Assembly (NCBI GenBank): GCA_947462105.1 | Contig: CANHNJ010000008.1 | Coordinates: 29,676 to 93,675, forward strand | Direction of reading: 5' to 3' | DNA from: Alphaproteobacteria bacterium | GTDB lineage: Bacteria; Pseudomonadota; Alphaproteobacteria; Micropepsales; Micropepsaceae | DNA length: 64,000 nt | Shown here: piece by piece, positions 46,188 through 55,450 of the stretch | How positions within the stretch are numbered: position 1 is the first letter of the stretch | How the letters are laid out: each line of letters opens with the position of its first letter | Made by a program: the position numbers and the translations under genes | Notes under the pieces: generated by a model | What the model saw: the letters and a program-made list of their open reading frames with translations, nothing else | Told to the model about the DNA's origin: nothing | Database searches by the model: none

Positions 46188-46558
46188 CTAGAGAGAGACC
46201 TTGTGATGACGACGCGAGGAGCATTGCGCCACGGCCTTTGCGAGCGGCTGAACTCAATCGCTAAAATTGCGCGCAATCGGGGATGTGGCGCCTGTTCCCT
46301 GCAGCACTGGAAACGCCATGCTGATGGTAACGTTGCGCTTCGATTCAAAATCGAGACGCGATTGAATCGTGTGTGATTAAAATTCGATGCAAATTGTCGG
46401 GACGTTTAACGCCGGCGCGCCAAAGCCCCGGAAAACGGGCCTTGCGGCTTCACCGGTGGGGCTTTTGCAAGCTTGGGTTCCACGCGCCAGATGGTGAATG
46501 GCCGTTTACGATAAGGCCCGCCCCGCCGTGCGTCGCACGGCAAAGCATCAAAGGGCTG
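46188..46558. other. 371-base intergenic region
   Basis: A less GC-rich stretch between the small minus-strand frame and the histidine kinase 3' end. It holds no convincing gene, terminator or repeat. Short frames here lack family features. Confidence 0.5.
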
Positions 46559-48130
46559 CTAGGAAGCGGCCCTGAACGTAATCGTCGCGGCGAAGCCTTC
46601 GCCGGGGGCGCTCTGGATGGCAAGGCTGCCGCCATGCCGTTCCGCAAAGGCCTTCACTAGCGTCAGGCCCAGGCCCGAACCCTTGGCGTGTTCGGTGACC
46701 GCGCCCGCCTGTTCGAAGGGGCGCAGGATGCGCTCCAGGTCGCGGGGTTTCACGCCGGGGCCGTTATCGGCCACCGTCACCGCCACCAGCGCGCCATCCA
46801 GGCGCGCCGACAATCGCACCGTGGCGTCGGCATGGGCAAAGGTCAGCGCATTGTAGAGCAGTTGGTCGATCATGGCGTCGTAGACGCCTTCATCGGCCTC
46901 GATCATCAGGCCCGCGCCGCAATCCTGGCTGTCGATCGTGATGCCGCGCGTGGCGGCGGCGGTGGCGCAGCTCTGCGCCGCCTGCAGCAGGCCAAGACCG
47001 GCATCCAGCCGCACGCAGCGCAGGTCATAGCGCCCGGTGGCCAGCTTGGTCAGGTCCATGATCTGGTTGACCAGCCGCAGCAGGTTGCTGCCGCCCTGGT
47101 GCACCAGCCCGGCATATTCACGCACCTGTTCGGGGGACAGATTGTCCGCCAGGGTCATCATCAGGTCGGAGAAGCCCAGGATGGCGTTGAGCGGCGTCTT
47201 GAGCTCGTGGCTCATGGCGCGCAGCAGCGTCGTCTTGGCGCCTTCGGCTTCGACGCTGGCGCGGTCCAGCCAGTCATAGAGATCGGCCAGATAGACTTCG
47301 GCATGGGCGCGTTGTTCCACCAGCGCCTGTTCGGCCAGCTCCAGCGCCGTTTCGGCGCGGGTCTTGTCGGTGATGTCGGTGAAGACCAGGGCCCGGCCGC
47401 CATCGGCGGTGGCGCGGGTGCGCACCAGATAGACCGTGCCGGCATGGGTTTTCAGGGTTGCGACGGAGGCTTCGGCGCGATGGCCCGCCACGCGCCGGGC
47501 CAGCCATTACTCCAGCGGCATGTCCAGGACGATGCGGCCCGACTGGGCGACGCGCGTGACCACGTCCAAGAAGCTGCGGCCGCGCAACTCTTCCAGCTTC
47601 ACGCCGGCGATCTGGGCATAGAGGTCGTTGCCCATCAGGAAGCGTTCGGCCTTGTCGTAGAAGACCACGGCGTCGGCGGACAGCGCCACCGCTTCCTCCA
47701 GCCGCGCCAGGTGATGGCGGGCCTGGGTGACGTCGGTCCACAGCACCACGGTGCGGCCCACCGCATCACGGCGCGTCTTGAGTTCGAGAATGCGGCCGTC
47801 GGACAGCTTCACATCGCGCGGTGCAAACGCGCCGGGCTGCAACTGTGACAGGCGGGCGACGATAAAGGCCTCGTCGCCCTGCGGCCGTGCCGACTTGGCG
47901 ATGGCGCCGCTGGCGAGTTCGCGCCGCACCAGCTCTTCATAGGGCTCGCCCACCAGGGGGGCGAGCGGCGGCAAGGTGGGGAAAATGAAATTCAAATGCC
48001 GGTTGACGTGGATCAGCCGGCCCTGCGGATCGAAGATGGTGATCGCGATGCGCAGCGAATCCAGCGCCGGCAGGAGTTCATCCGTCTGCGGATCATATTG
48101 GAGGTGCGGCACTGCGGACAAGGTGGCCAA
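46559..48130 (-). pseudogene. PAS-domain sensor histidine kinase split by an in-frame TAA
   Basis: One reading frame of 523 codons is interrupted only by TAA at 47507-47509 (codon 208). Before it lie PAS-like segments (RIAITIFDPQGRLIHVN, EAVALSADAVVFYDKAERFL); after it PAS end (ALVFTDITDK), HisKA (AMSHELKTPLNAILGFSDLM) and HATPase (DNGPGVKPRD, GSGLGLTLVKAF). The context LDMPLE-stop-WLARRVAGHRAE would read through as Glu with one G-to-T change. A GTG at 47491 could start the kinase half alone. The first start is TTG 48130 or GTG 48112. Confidence 0.85.
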
Positions 48131-48412
48131 GCCCCTGGGAGAGCGGCCAGTTTGCGGGCTTTCGCCTTGCTGAAAGGTTAGGCCGCTTCTCCACCGATCA
48201 GGCCGGTACGGGCGGCGGGCCGCAAAGCTTGTGCATATCCTAACGGTGCGGGCGGTTCTTCAGCTTTCGTTAAAGGTTGCGGCCTGAAATGGCGTCCTGC
48301 GCAGCTTTGCCGGGCTTGAAAGCTTAATGGCCGTTAAGACCACCATCATGGAAAGACTGTTGAGGCTTTTGGGGCAGGCATCGCCGTCCCGTCCCGGCCC
48401 GGGCCTGCGCCG

Positions 48413-49539
48413 ATGCTGGCCGAGCATACCGGCGACCTGATCACCCGCCATGCCCCCGATGGGCGCATCCTGGGCGCCAGCCGGGCGGCGCTGGTGCTGC
48501 TGGGCCGCGTCCCGGTGGAACTCGAAGGGCTGACGCCGCGCGATCTCGCCCATCCCGACGACCTGCCCGCCATACAGACGCTGTTCCGGGACGCCAGCTA
48601 TTTTGGCCGTCCCGTCCCGGCACGGCGGCGGCGCGGCTGCGCCATGCTGCGGGCCATCATGTCTGGACGGAATTGCGCTGCACCCGTGCGCCCATCACCG
48701 CCGATGGCGGCGGCGAGATCGTGGCGGTGATCCGTGACATCAGCGCCTGGAAGGAAGAGGAAGCCGCCCTGAAGGCCGCCCGCAACACTGCGGAAGCGGC
48801 GACGCTGGCCAAGTCGCGCTTCATCGCCAACATGAGCCACGACCTGCGCACGCCGCTCAACGCCATCATCGGCTTCTCCGAGGTGATGGAGCGGGAAATG
48901 TTCGGCCCGCTGGGCGGGGCGCGCTACCGCGAATATTCCGGCCTGATCCATGAAAGCGGCAGTCACCTGCTGGAGCTGATCAACGGCCTGCTCGACATGG
49001 CCAAGATCGAGGCGGGCAAGTTCACCCTGCAGGAAGAATTGCTCGCCCTGCCGGACGTGGCGCAAAGCGCCGTGCATTTTGTGCAGTTGATGTCGGAGCG
49101 CGCCGGCGTGACACTGGCGGTGGAATTGCGGCCGGTGGCGCAGTTGGCCTTTGCCGACAAGCGGGCGGTGAAGCAGATCCTGGTCAATCTTTTGTCTAAC
49201 GCCATCAAGTTCACCCCGCCGGGCGGGCGCGTCACCCTTGCGGCGGAAGTGGAAGGCGCAGGCCTGCTGCTGGCCGTGACCGATACCGGCGCGGGCATCG
49301 CGCCGGAAGACCTGGAAAAGCTGGGCCGTCCTTTCGAACAGGCTGGCCACGCCGACAAGGAAGGCACCGGGCTGGGCCTGGCGCTGGTCAAGGCGCTGGC
49401 GGCGCTGCATGGCGGCGAGGTGGTGATCGCCTCCACGCTGGGGATTGGCACCTGCGTGACGGTGCGCCTGCCGCAGGCGGCGGTCGATGGCGCGTGGCTG
49501 GCCGGTGACGGCCCGGCGCGGTTTCGCGCCGCTTCCTGA
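48413..49539 (+). pseudogene. PAS-domain histidine kinase (PleC/DivJ type) with a frameshift
   Basis: From ATG 48413 a PAS domain (HTGDLITRHAPDGRILGASR, HPDDLPAIQTLFRD) runs to about 48615 and then loses its frame. The kinase part continues in another frame: ARLRHAAGHHVWTELRCTR, VIRDISAWK, ANMSHDLRTPLNAIIGFSEV, MFGPLGGARYREYSGLI, LLDMAKIEAGKF, and GTGLGLALVKAL. One missing base around 48612-48625 explains the break and restores 375 residues. GPLG and SGSHLLELIN motifs are typical of alphaproteobacterial cell-cycle kinases. It is divergent from the other broken kinase. Confidence 0.82.
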
Positions 49540-49556
49540 TCGCCTAGAACAGCGTC

Positions 49557-49895
49557 ATGGAATCGACACCGCGTCTCAAGGCCGGGATCTTTGTGCGCGC
49601 GCTGATCCGGCGCGCCGAAGTGGCCGGTGCTTCCGCCTTCATCGTGCGCAAGGGCGCGGAAGAAGCAGGCGCGGTGATCCTGCGCCTGTCGCGGCTGGAT
49701 GGTACCGCGCTGGTTCTCAACCAGGTGCGCCTGGGCGATGGCAGGCTGGCCTGGGCGAAAGCGCTGGGTGACTGGGGCGCGGAAAGCACGGCGCAGGCCT
49801 GGTGTGACAAACAGGTGAAATTCGATCCTGATCTGTGGATTTTGGAAATCGAAGACCGCCAGGGCCGCGCTTTCGTGGACGAGGAAATCGTGTAA
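49557..49895 (+). CDS. DUF1491 family protein
   Basis: A 112-residue protein. LKAGIFVRALIRRAEVAGAS, FIVRKGAEEAGAVILRLSRL and DPDLWILEIEDRQGRAFVDE match DUF1491, a small family found mostly in alphaproteobacteria with no assigned role. It begins 17 bases after the histidine kinase frame. Confidence 0.9.
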   Translation: MESTPRLKAGIFVRALIRRAEVAGASAFIVRKGAEEAGAVILRLSRLDGTALVLNQVRLGDGRLAWAKALGDWGAESTAQAWCDKQVKFDPDLWILEIEDRQGRAFVDEEIV

Positions 49896-49904
49896 TTTCG
49901 GCTT

Positions 49905-50429
49905 ATGCCGCCCGATCATCCGCTTCGCGCCCTGCTGCCCTTCCTGCCGCTGCTGATCGTGCTGCCGATCGTCTATTTCCGCATGCGCAAGCTCTCCAAG
50001 GGACAGCCGCTCAAGCTGGGACGGCTGTGGATCCGGCCCGCCGTGCTGATGGTGGTGGCGACCCTGATCCTGTGGGCGCCGGTGCCGGGCGTTTCCCGGC
50101 ATTTCAACCTGAACGAATGGGCGATCCTGTTGGCGGCCGGCGCAGCCGGTGCGGTGGCGGGCTGGTATATGGGCCGCACCATGACGATCGAGGTTCATCC
50201 CGAGGATGGCACGCTGATGGTGCAGGGCGGCCAGCTTGAAATCATCATCATGCTGGCGCTGATCCTGGGACGCAGCGGCCTGAGCACCGGCCTGCGGCTG
50301 GAAGGCCGGGCCTGGCACCTGGATGTTCTGCTGATCACCGATGCGCTGATCGTCTTCACCGCCGCCCTGTTCACGATGCGCAGCATGGAGATGTATCTGC
50401 GGGCGCGCCGGGTGATGAAAGGTGTCTGA
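49905..50429 (+). CDS. CcdC/DUF1453-like membrane protein
   Basis: A 174-residue protein with about five membrane helices. The N-terminal LLPFLPLLIVLPIVYFRMRK, a central GWYMGRTMTIEVHPEDGTLM and C-terminal RSMEMYLRARR suggest the CcdC/DUF1453 group. Function unknown. It overlaps the chrA start by eight bases and begins nine bases after DUF1491, forming an operon. Confidence 0.7.
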   Translation: MPPDHPLRALLPFLPLLIVLPIVYFRMRKLSKGQPLKLGRLWIRPAVLMVVATLILWAPVPGVSRHFNLNEWAILLAAGAAGAVAGWYMGRTMTIEVHPEDGTLMVQGGQLEIIIMLALILGRSGLSTGLRLEGRAWHLDVLLITDALIVFTAALFTMRSMEMYLRARRVMKGV

Positions 50430-51570
50430 GGTTTTCGCGATCTTCCTGCGACTGGGCCTGACTAGCTTTGGCGGGCCGGTGGCGCACCTGGCCTATTTCC
50501 GCACCGCATTCGTGACGCGCCGCCGCTGGCTGGATGAAGACCGCTATGCCGCCATCGTCGCCTTCTGCCAGTTCCTGCCCGGCCCCGCCTCCAGCCAGGT
50601 TGCGATGGCGCTGGGCGGGATGCGCGCGGGGACGGCGGGACTGATCGCGGCCTTCATCGCCTTCACCCTGCCATCGGTGTTGCTGATGGCGCTGTTTGCG
50701 CTGTTCCTGAACCAGTTGGGGGATGCCGCCCATGCGCCCTGGGTGCATGGCCTGAAGCTGGCGGCCGTCGCCATCGTGGCGCAGGCGCTGTGGCTGATGG
50801 CCAAAAGCCTGACGCCGGACTGGCAGCGCCGCGCGCTGGCGGTGGGCGCAGGCCTGCTGGCGCTGTTCGTGCCGGGCGCGCTGGGCCAGATCGGCGTGAT
50901 CGTGGCGGGCGGTGTGCTGGGTGCAGCTCTGCTGCAGGCCGGCGACGCGCCCCGCGCCACTACCCGCATGCCGCGCCATGCGCCGCTGTTGCTGGTGCTG
51001 TTTTTCGCCGTGTTGCTGCTCCTGCCGCTGCTGGCTTTCGTGCATCGCGACCTCGCGCTGTTCGAGATTTTCTATCGCACCGGAGCGCTGGTCTTTGGCG
51101 GCGGCCATGTCGTGCTGCCGCTGCTGAAGGAAGCGCTGGTCGTGCCCGGCTGGGTCGGCGAAGGCGATTTCCTCGCCGGCTATGGCGCGGCGCAGGCGAT
51201 GCCGGGGCCGGTTTTTTCCTTCGCCGCCTTCCTGGGCATGAAGATCGCGGGCTGGCCGGGCGCAGCGCTGTGCCTGTTCGCCATCTACCTGCCGTCGCTG
51301 CTGCTGGTGGCGGGCGGCTGGCCGCTGTGGCAGGCGGTGGCGCACCGGCCCGCATTGCGTGCGGCGCTGCTGGGCGTCAACGCGGCGGTGGTCGGCCTGC
51401 TGGCGGCGGCGCTGTACGATCCCGTCATCACAGCGGCTGTGTTCACGCCTGCCGATGCCGGGATCGCGCTGCTGGCCCTGGGCTTGCTGCTGTTCCTGCG
51501 CGCGCCGTCCTGGGCGGTGGTGGCTTTCTGCGCGCTGGCAGCCAGCCTGGTGGCTGTTTTGTTGCACTGA
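50422..51570 (+). CDS. chrA: chromate efflux transporter, long-chain CHR family
   Basis: A 382-residue membrane protein with two homologous halves. The first carries LGLTSFGGPVAHLAYFR and FCQFLPGPASSQVAMALGG, the second GALVFGGGHVVLPLLKEALV and AAQAMPGPVFSFAAFLG. CHR proteins export chromate driven by the membrane potential; some transport other anions. It starts with GTG inside the preceding gene. No chrB regulator is adjacent, so chromate resistance itself is not assured. Confidence 0.9.
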   Translation: MSEVFAIFLRLGLTSFGGPVAHLAYFRTAFVTRRRWLDEDRYAAIVAFCQFLPGPASSQVAMALGGMRAGTAGLIAAFIAFTLPSVLLMALFALFLNQLGDAAHAPWVHGLKLAAVAIVAQALWLMAKSLTPDWQRRALAVGAGLLALFVPGALGQIGVIVAGGVLGAALLQAGDAPRATTRMPRHAPLLLVLFFAVLLLLPLLAFVHRDLALFEIFYRTGALVFGGGHVVLPLLKEALVVPGWVGEGDFLAGYGAAQAMPGPVFSFAAFLGMKIAGWPGAALCLFAIYLPSLLLVAGGWPLWQAVAHRPALRAALLGVNAAVVGLLAAALYDPVITAAVFTPADAGIALLALGLLLFLRAPSWAVVAFCALAASLVAVLLH

Positions 51571-51597
51571 TCCGCTGCCCCTGCTAACCCCCGCAGC

Positions 51598-53142
51598 ATG
51601 AGCCGCACCCCTGCCAGCGAAGCCGCAAGACGCCGGACCTTCGCCATCATTTCCCACCCCGACGCCGGCAAGACCACGCTGACGGAACATCTGCTGCTGC
51701 TGGGTGGTGCCATCCATGCGGCGGGCCGGGTCAAGGCGCGCGGCGAAGCGCGGCGCGCCAAGTCCGACTGGATGAAGATCGAGCAGGAGCGCGGCATCTC
51801 GGTCACCTCGGCGGTGATGACCTTTGAATACAAGGATGCCGTCTTCAACCTGCTTGACACGCCCGGCCATGAAGACTTTTCCGAGGACACCTATCGCACC
51901 CTGACGGCGGCGGATTCCGCCGTGATGGTGATCGACGCCGCCAAGGGCATCGAGGCGCAGACCCGCAAGCTGTTCGAGGTCTGCCGCTTGCGCAACATCC
52001 CTATCATGACCTTCGTTAACAAGATGGACCGCGAAGCCCGCGATTCCTTCGAGCTGCTGGACGAACTGGCCGACCAGTTGCAGATCGAGACTGCGCCGAT
52101 GATGTGGCCCTGCGGCATGGGACTGAATTTTCGCGGCATGCAGGACCTGCACAGCGGCGCCTTCATCGCCTACAACAACCAGGTGCCGCGCGCGGAAGAG
52201 GCCGCCAAGCTGGCGGATGATGTCAGCCTCGCCACCGAGGGCCTGCCGCAGTTCGACCTCGCCACCTATCGCGAAGGCCATCTCTCGCCGGTCTATTTCG
52301 GTTCGGCCCTGAAGAATTTCGGCGTCGCGCAATTGCTGGACGCGCTGGCGCAGTTCGCACCGCCGCCGCGCGCCCAGGCCGCCATCGGCAAGTCCGCCCA
52401 GCCGGGCGACAAGGAAGTCACCGGCTTCGTCTTCAAGGTCCAGGCCAACATGGACCCGAACCATCGCGACCGCGTCGCCTTTCTGCGGCTGGCCTCGGGC
52501 GAGTTCAAGCGCAACATGAAGCTGAAGCAGTCGGGCACGGCCAAGACCATCGGCGTGCACAACCCGATCCTGTTCTTCGCGTCTGAGCGCGAGACGGTGG
52601 ACGAGGCCTGGCCCGGCGACATTATCGGCATTCCCAATCATGGCGTGCTGCGCGTCGGCGACACGCTGTCGGAAAGCGGCAATGTCGTCTTCACCGGCAT
52701 TCCCAATTTCGCGCCGGAAATATTGCGCCGCGTCCGCCTGTCGGACCCGATGAAGCAGAAGCACCTGTCACGGGCGCTGGAATCGCTGGCGGAAGAAGGC
52801 GTGACGCAGGTCTTCAAGCCCGTCATCGGTTCTCAATGGATCGTGGGCGTGGTCGGCGCACTGCAGCTCGATGTGCTCAAGTCGCGGCTGGTGGCGGAGT
52901 ATGACCTGGATGCCGACCTGGAGCCGTCGCCCTATGACACGGCGCGCTGGCTGGGCGGCGAGGCTGCCGAGATCGAGAAATTCCGCACCGCTAACCAGGG
53001 CGGCATGGCGACCGACCGCGACGGCGCGCCGGTCTTCCTGGCCAAGAGCGCCTGGGAAGTCGGCTATGTCGCCGATCGCTATCCCCATGTGAAGTTCCTG
53101 AAAACCAGAGAGCGTCACGACGTGAATGCCGAGAAGGCCTGA
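51598..53142 (+). CDS. prfC: peptide chain release factor 3
   Basis: A 514-residue GTPase that recycles RF1/RF2 from the ribosome. G1 is ISHPDAGKTTLTEHLL, switch I follows in RGISVTSAVM, G3 is LLDTPGHEDFSEDTYRTL, G4 is TFVNKMDREARDSFELLDEL. C-terminal domain II/III segments (ESGNVVFTGIPNFAPEILRR, VGVVGALQLDVLKSRL) are complete. It is preceded by a 27-base gap after chrA and probably has its own promoter. Confidence 0.96.
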   Translation: MSRTPASEAARRRTFAIISHPDAGKTTLTEHLLLLGGAIHAAGRVKARGEARRAKSDWMKIEQERGISVTSAVMTFEYKDAVFNLLDTPGHEDFSEDTYRTLTAADSAVMVIDAAKGIEAQTRKLFEVCRLRNIPIMTFVNKMDREARDSFELLDELADQLQIETAPMMWPCGMGLNFRGMQDLHSGAFIAYNNQVPRAEEAAKLADDVSLATEGLPQFDLATYREGHLSPVYFGSALKNFGVAQLLDALAQFAPPPRAQAAIGKSAQPGDKEVTGFVFKVQANMDPNHRDRVAFLRLASGEFKRNMKLKQSGTAKTIGVHNPILFFASERETVDEAWPGDIIGIPNHGVLRVGDTLSESGNVVFTGIPNFAPEILRRVRLSDPMKQKHLSRALESLAEEGVTQVFKPVIGSQWIVGVVGALQLDVLKSRLVAEYDLDADLEPSPYDTARWLGGEAAEIEKFRTANQGGMATDRDGAPVFLAKSAWEVGYVADRYPHVKFLKTRERHDVNAEKA

Positions 53143-53228
53143 TTTCGCACTGCGGTATCGCATCCGGCATCTTCCGTCCCTGCAGCGAAGCGACTAGGCT
53201 TTCCCCAACAACAAAACAGGGAAACGCC

Positions 53229-54446
53229 ATGAAGAAGCTGATGCTGCTCGGCCTTGCCGTGCTTGTGACTCCGGTGCTGGCGCAGACCGTGCCGCCCACG
53301 TCCGGGCCCGCCGCCAATGGCTCGCCCGCCTGGTCCTACAAACCCAGCTTTCCCGATCCCACCGGCCATACGCTGGTCGCGCCCGACGGCACCGTGACCG
53401 TGGCGCGCCCCACCGGCCCCAGCCCGATCCGCGCCACCGATGATGTGCCGGGCTGCCAGGGCTCCATCGTCTGCGGCCGCCGTGGCGGTTTTCCGCGCGG
53501 CCAGATGATGCGCGTCTTCTGGAACCCGATGCCGGGCTGGACGCCGGATTATTCCTACAACCTGCCGCGCGGCCTGGGCGGCCTGCCGTCGGTTGGCCTG
53601 GATTCGAAGGGCAATCTCTGGGCCTTCCAGCGCCGCGCCCCGGGTGAAGCGCAACTGATGAAGTTCGACGCCAACAAGAAGCTGGTGCTGTCGGTGGGCG
53701 ATGACGTCATCACGCATCGCTCCAAGGCGCATGGCCTGGCGGTGGATGCGCAGGACAATGTCTGGATCACCGATGCCGGCATGTCCACGGTCCAGAAGCT
53801 CTCGCCCGACGGCAAGCTGCTGCTGACCATCGGCACCAATGGCAAGCGCGGCGACTGGGATGAAGCCAAGGGCCAGCGCCTGCTGTGGCAGCCGGTGATG
53901 GTGGCGTTTGCGAAGAATGGCGACGCCTATATCGCGATGGGCCATGCCAATGAGAGCCCCAACGATGCCGGCAACACCGATCCCGAAAACAATATCGGCG
54001 CGCCGCGCATCCTGCAGGTCACCAGCGACGGCAAGTTCGTCCGCCAATGGTTCGGCAATGAAGTCGGGCAGGGCAAGTTCAACGACGCGCATGGCCTGGC
54101 GGTGGACCCGCGCACCGGCGATGTCTGGATCGGCGACCGCGAGCAGTATCGCATCGTGGTCTATAGCGGCGACGGCAAGTTCCTGCGCACCATCCTGACC
54201 CGCAACCTGGTCTGCGCCCTCCATTTCGACAATGAAGGCAATCCCTGGATGGGCAGCGGCCAGGACGGCCAGTTCCTGAAGCTGGACCGCGCCAGCGGCA
54301 AGGTGGTGGGCGCCGTCGGCAACGGCATGGGCATCGGCCCGGGCCAGTTCACCGAAGCCAGCTACTTCGTCTTCGACCGCCAAGGTAATCTGTACGCCGG
54401 TGATACCAGCGTGGGCCGCATCACGGTGATGAAGAAGCCGCGCTAA
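53229..54446 (+). CDS. secreted NHL-repeat beta-propeller, PAL-like
   Basis: A 405-residue periplasmic protein with a signal peptide (MKKLMLLGLAVLVTPVLA). The body has NHL-type blades (HGLAVDAQDNVWITDAGMST, HGLAVDPRTGDVWIGDREQY, NAFNDE-like LHFDNEGNPWMGSG) resembling peptidyl-alpha-hydroxyglycine lyase. Conserved His and Tyr in HGLAVD repeats could bind metal. Bacterial members have unknown substrates. It starts 86 bases after prfC with AGGGAAACGCC before the ATG. Confidence 0.85.
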   Translation: MKKLMLLGLAVLVTPVLAQTVPPTSGPAANGSPAWSYKPSFPDPTGHTLVAPDGTVTVARPTGPSPIRATDDVPGCQGSIVCGRRGGFPRGQMMRVFWNPMPGWTPDYSYNLPRGLGGLPSVGLDSKGNLWAFQRRAPGEAQLMKFDANKKLVLSVGDDVITHRSKAHGLAVDAQDNVWITDAGMSTVQKLSPDGKLLLTIGTNGKRGDWDEAKGQRLLWQPVMVAFAKNGDAYIAMGHANESPNDAGNTDPENNIGAPRILQVTSDGKFVRQWFGNEVGQGKFNDAHGLAVDPRTGDVWIGDREQYRIVVYSGDGKFLRTILTRNLVCALHFDNEGNPWMGSGQDGQFLKLDRASGKVVGAVGNGMGIGPGQFTEASYFVFDRQGNLYAGDTSVGRITVMKKPR

Positions 54447-54449
54447 AGG

Positions 54450-55016
54450 CTACTCGGCTGCCGCCTGGCGCAGTTTCGCGCTGCGCCAGGCGCGCAGGGT
54501 GCGCGCGGCATCCAGCGTGGCGACACTGTCATAGACGCGCAGGCGTTCGGCCATACGCTCGCGGCGCGGATAGGCCAGCAGCGCGAGGGTGGAGAAAGCG
54601 GCGCGGCTGAGCCCGGCGCCCTTGCAGGCGATGGCCAGCGCCTCGCCGCTTTTCTCTTTCAGGATCTCGCTGGCGCGGGTTTCGTCCAGGCCCAGCGTTT
54701 CGGCCAGGCGCGGGATCACGGTTTCGCCTTCGCGGGCGGCGGCGATCAATGACGGAATCGGATTTTCGCGCGGCAGGATGCGGGCGCAAAGTTCGCGGTC
54801 GGCATAGAGCTGCACGCGCAGGCGGGCCCGGGTGTCGGAATCGAGGTCGCGCACCGTCTTGGCCAGCAGGTTTTCGAACACCGGGCGCATCTCGATGGGG
54901 CAGTCGGCGGGCCATTCGAGCAGCAGGGCGCCGGCTTCCTCGGCCAGCGCGGCGCGCAGGGCGGGGCCTTTGTCGGCCAATTCCAGCAGGTTGGCGAGGC
55001 GCGGGTTGGTGGTCAT
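54450..55016 (-). CDS. DUF2336 family protein
   Basis: A 188-residue helical repeat protein. RPVFENLLAKTVRDLDSDTR, IPRLAETLGLDETRASEILK and GEALAIACKGAGLSRAAFST are typical of DUF2336, though usual members are longer, so this is a short form. The function is unknown. ATG at 55016 is preferred over TTG/ATG upstream by length. Its 3' coding end contains a 12-base perfect hairpin (54462-54492). Confidence 0.72.
   Translation of the reverse strand: MTTNPRLANLLELADKGPALRAALAEEAGALLLEWPADCPIEMRPVFENLLAKTVRDLDSDTRARLRVQLYADRELCARILPRENPIPSLIAAAREGETVIPRLAETLGLDETRASEILKEKSGEALAIACKGAGLSRAAFSTLALLAYPRRERMAERLRVYDSVATLDAARTLRAWRSAKLRQAAAE
54462..54492. repeat. 12-base perfect inverted repeat at a convergent gene end
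   Basis: CGCCTGGCGCAG (54462-54473) and CTGCGCCAGGCG (54481-54492) pair perfectly around a seven-base loop. It lies inside the last codons of the DUF2336 gene and 16 bases past the NHL gene stop, where it may act as a transcription or RNA-decay block for the NHL transcript. Confidence 0.7.
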
Positions 55017-55080
55017 GGCCAAAGCCTGCACCCGGGCCCGTTAAGGATTGGTTGGTGACGTTTTGTGAACCTGGCCGAAA

Positions 55081-55122
55081 ATGGTATCTTGCGTCACAAG
55101 GTACCGTGTGTTAGAAGGTACT
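55081..55122 (+). promoter_or_regulatory. three GGTA direct repeats at 17-base spacing before padR
   Basis: GGTATC (55083), GGTACC (55100) and GGTACT (55117) recur at exactly 17-base intervals just before the PadR ATG at 55124. The last copy (AAGGTACT) also serves as the Shine-Dalgarno. Such spacing would place sites on nearly the same face of DNA roughly every one and a half turns. An autoregulatory PadR operator is the natural guess. Confidence 0.5.
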
Positions 55123-55123
55123 C

Positions 55124-55450
55124 ATGTCAGAATCGCTGCAAGTACAACTGAAAAAGGGCGTCCTGGAGATGTGCGTCCTGGCGCTGCTCTCCCGGGGCGA
55201 CAATTACGCCTATGAGATCGCCAGCCAGATGGCCGATGCCGTCGGCATGGGCGAGGGCACGGTCTATCCCCTGATGCGGCGGATGCAGAATGAAGGCCTG
55301 GTCACCACCTATCTGGTGGAGTCGGCCTCGGGCCCGCCGCGCAAATATTACAAGCTGACGCGCTCCGGCGCGCTGGCGCTCAAATCACAGATCGCGGACT
55401 GGAAGGCGTTCGAAGCCTCTGTCCAAAAGATATTGGGAGAGGTGGCATGA
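55124..55450 (+). CDS. PadR family transcriptional regulator
   Basis: A 108-residue winged-helix regulator. KGVLEMCVLALLSRGDNYAY, GEGTVYPLMRRMQNEGLV and GPPRKYYKLTRSGALAL are diagnostic. The short C-terminal helix places it in the PadR-s2 group. Its stop overlaps the DUF1700 start (ATGA). The PadR-DUF1700-DUF2807 operon is widespread and thought to respond to envelope or cell-surface stress; the signal is unknown. Confidence 0.93.
   Translation: MSESLQVQLKKGVLEMCVLALLSRGDNYAYEIASQMADAVGMGEGTVYPLMRRMQNEGLVTTYLVESASGPPRKYYKLTRSGALALKSQIADWKAFEASVQKILGEVA

Noticed and set aside
46373..46660. 95-codon plus-strand frame at the 3' end of the broken histidine kinase
   Set aside because: Low-complexity Arg/Pro-rich product, no ribosome site, and it overlaps the kinase coding end.
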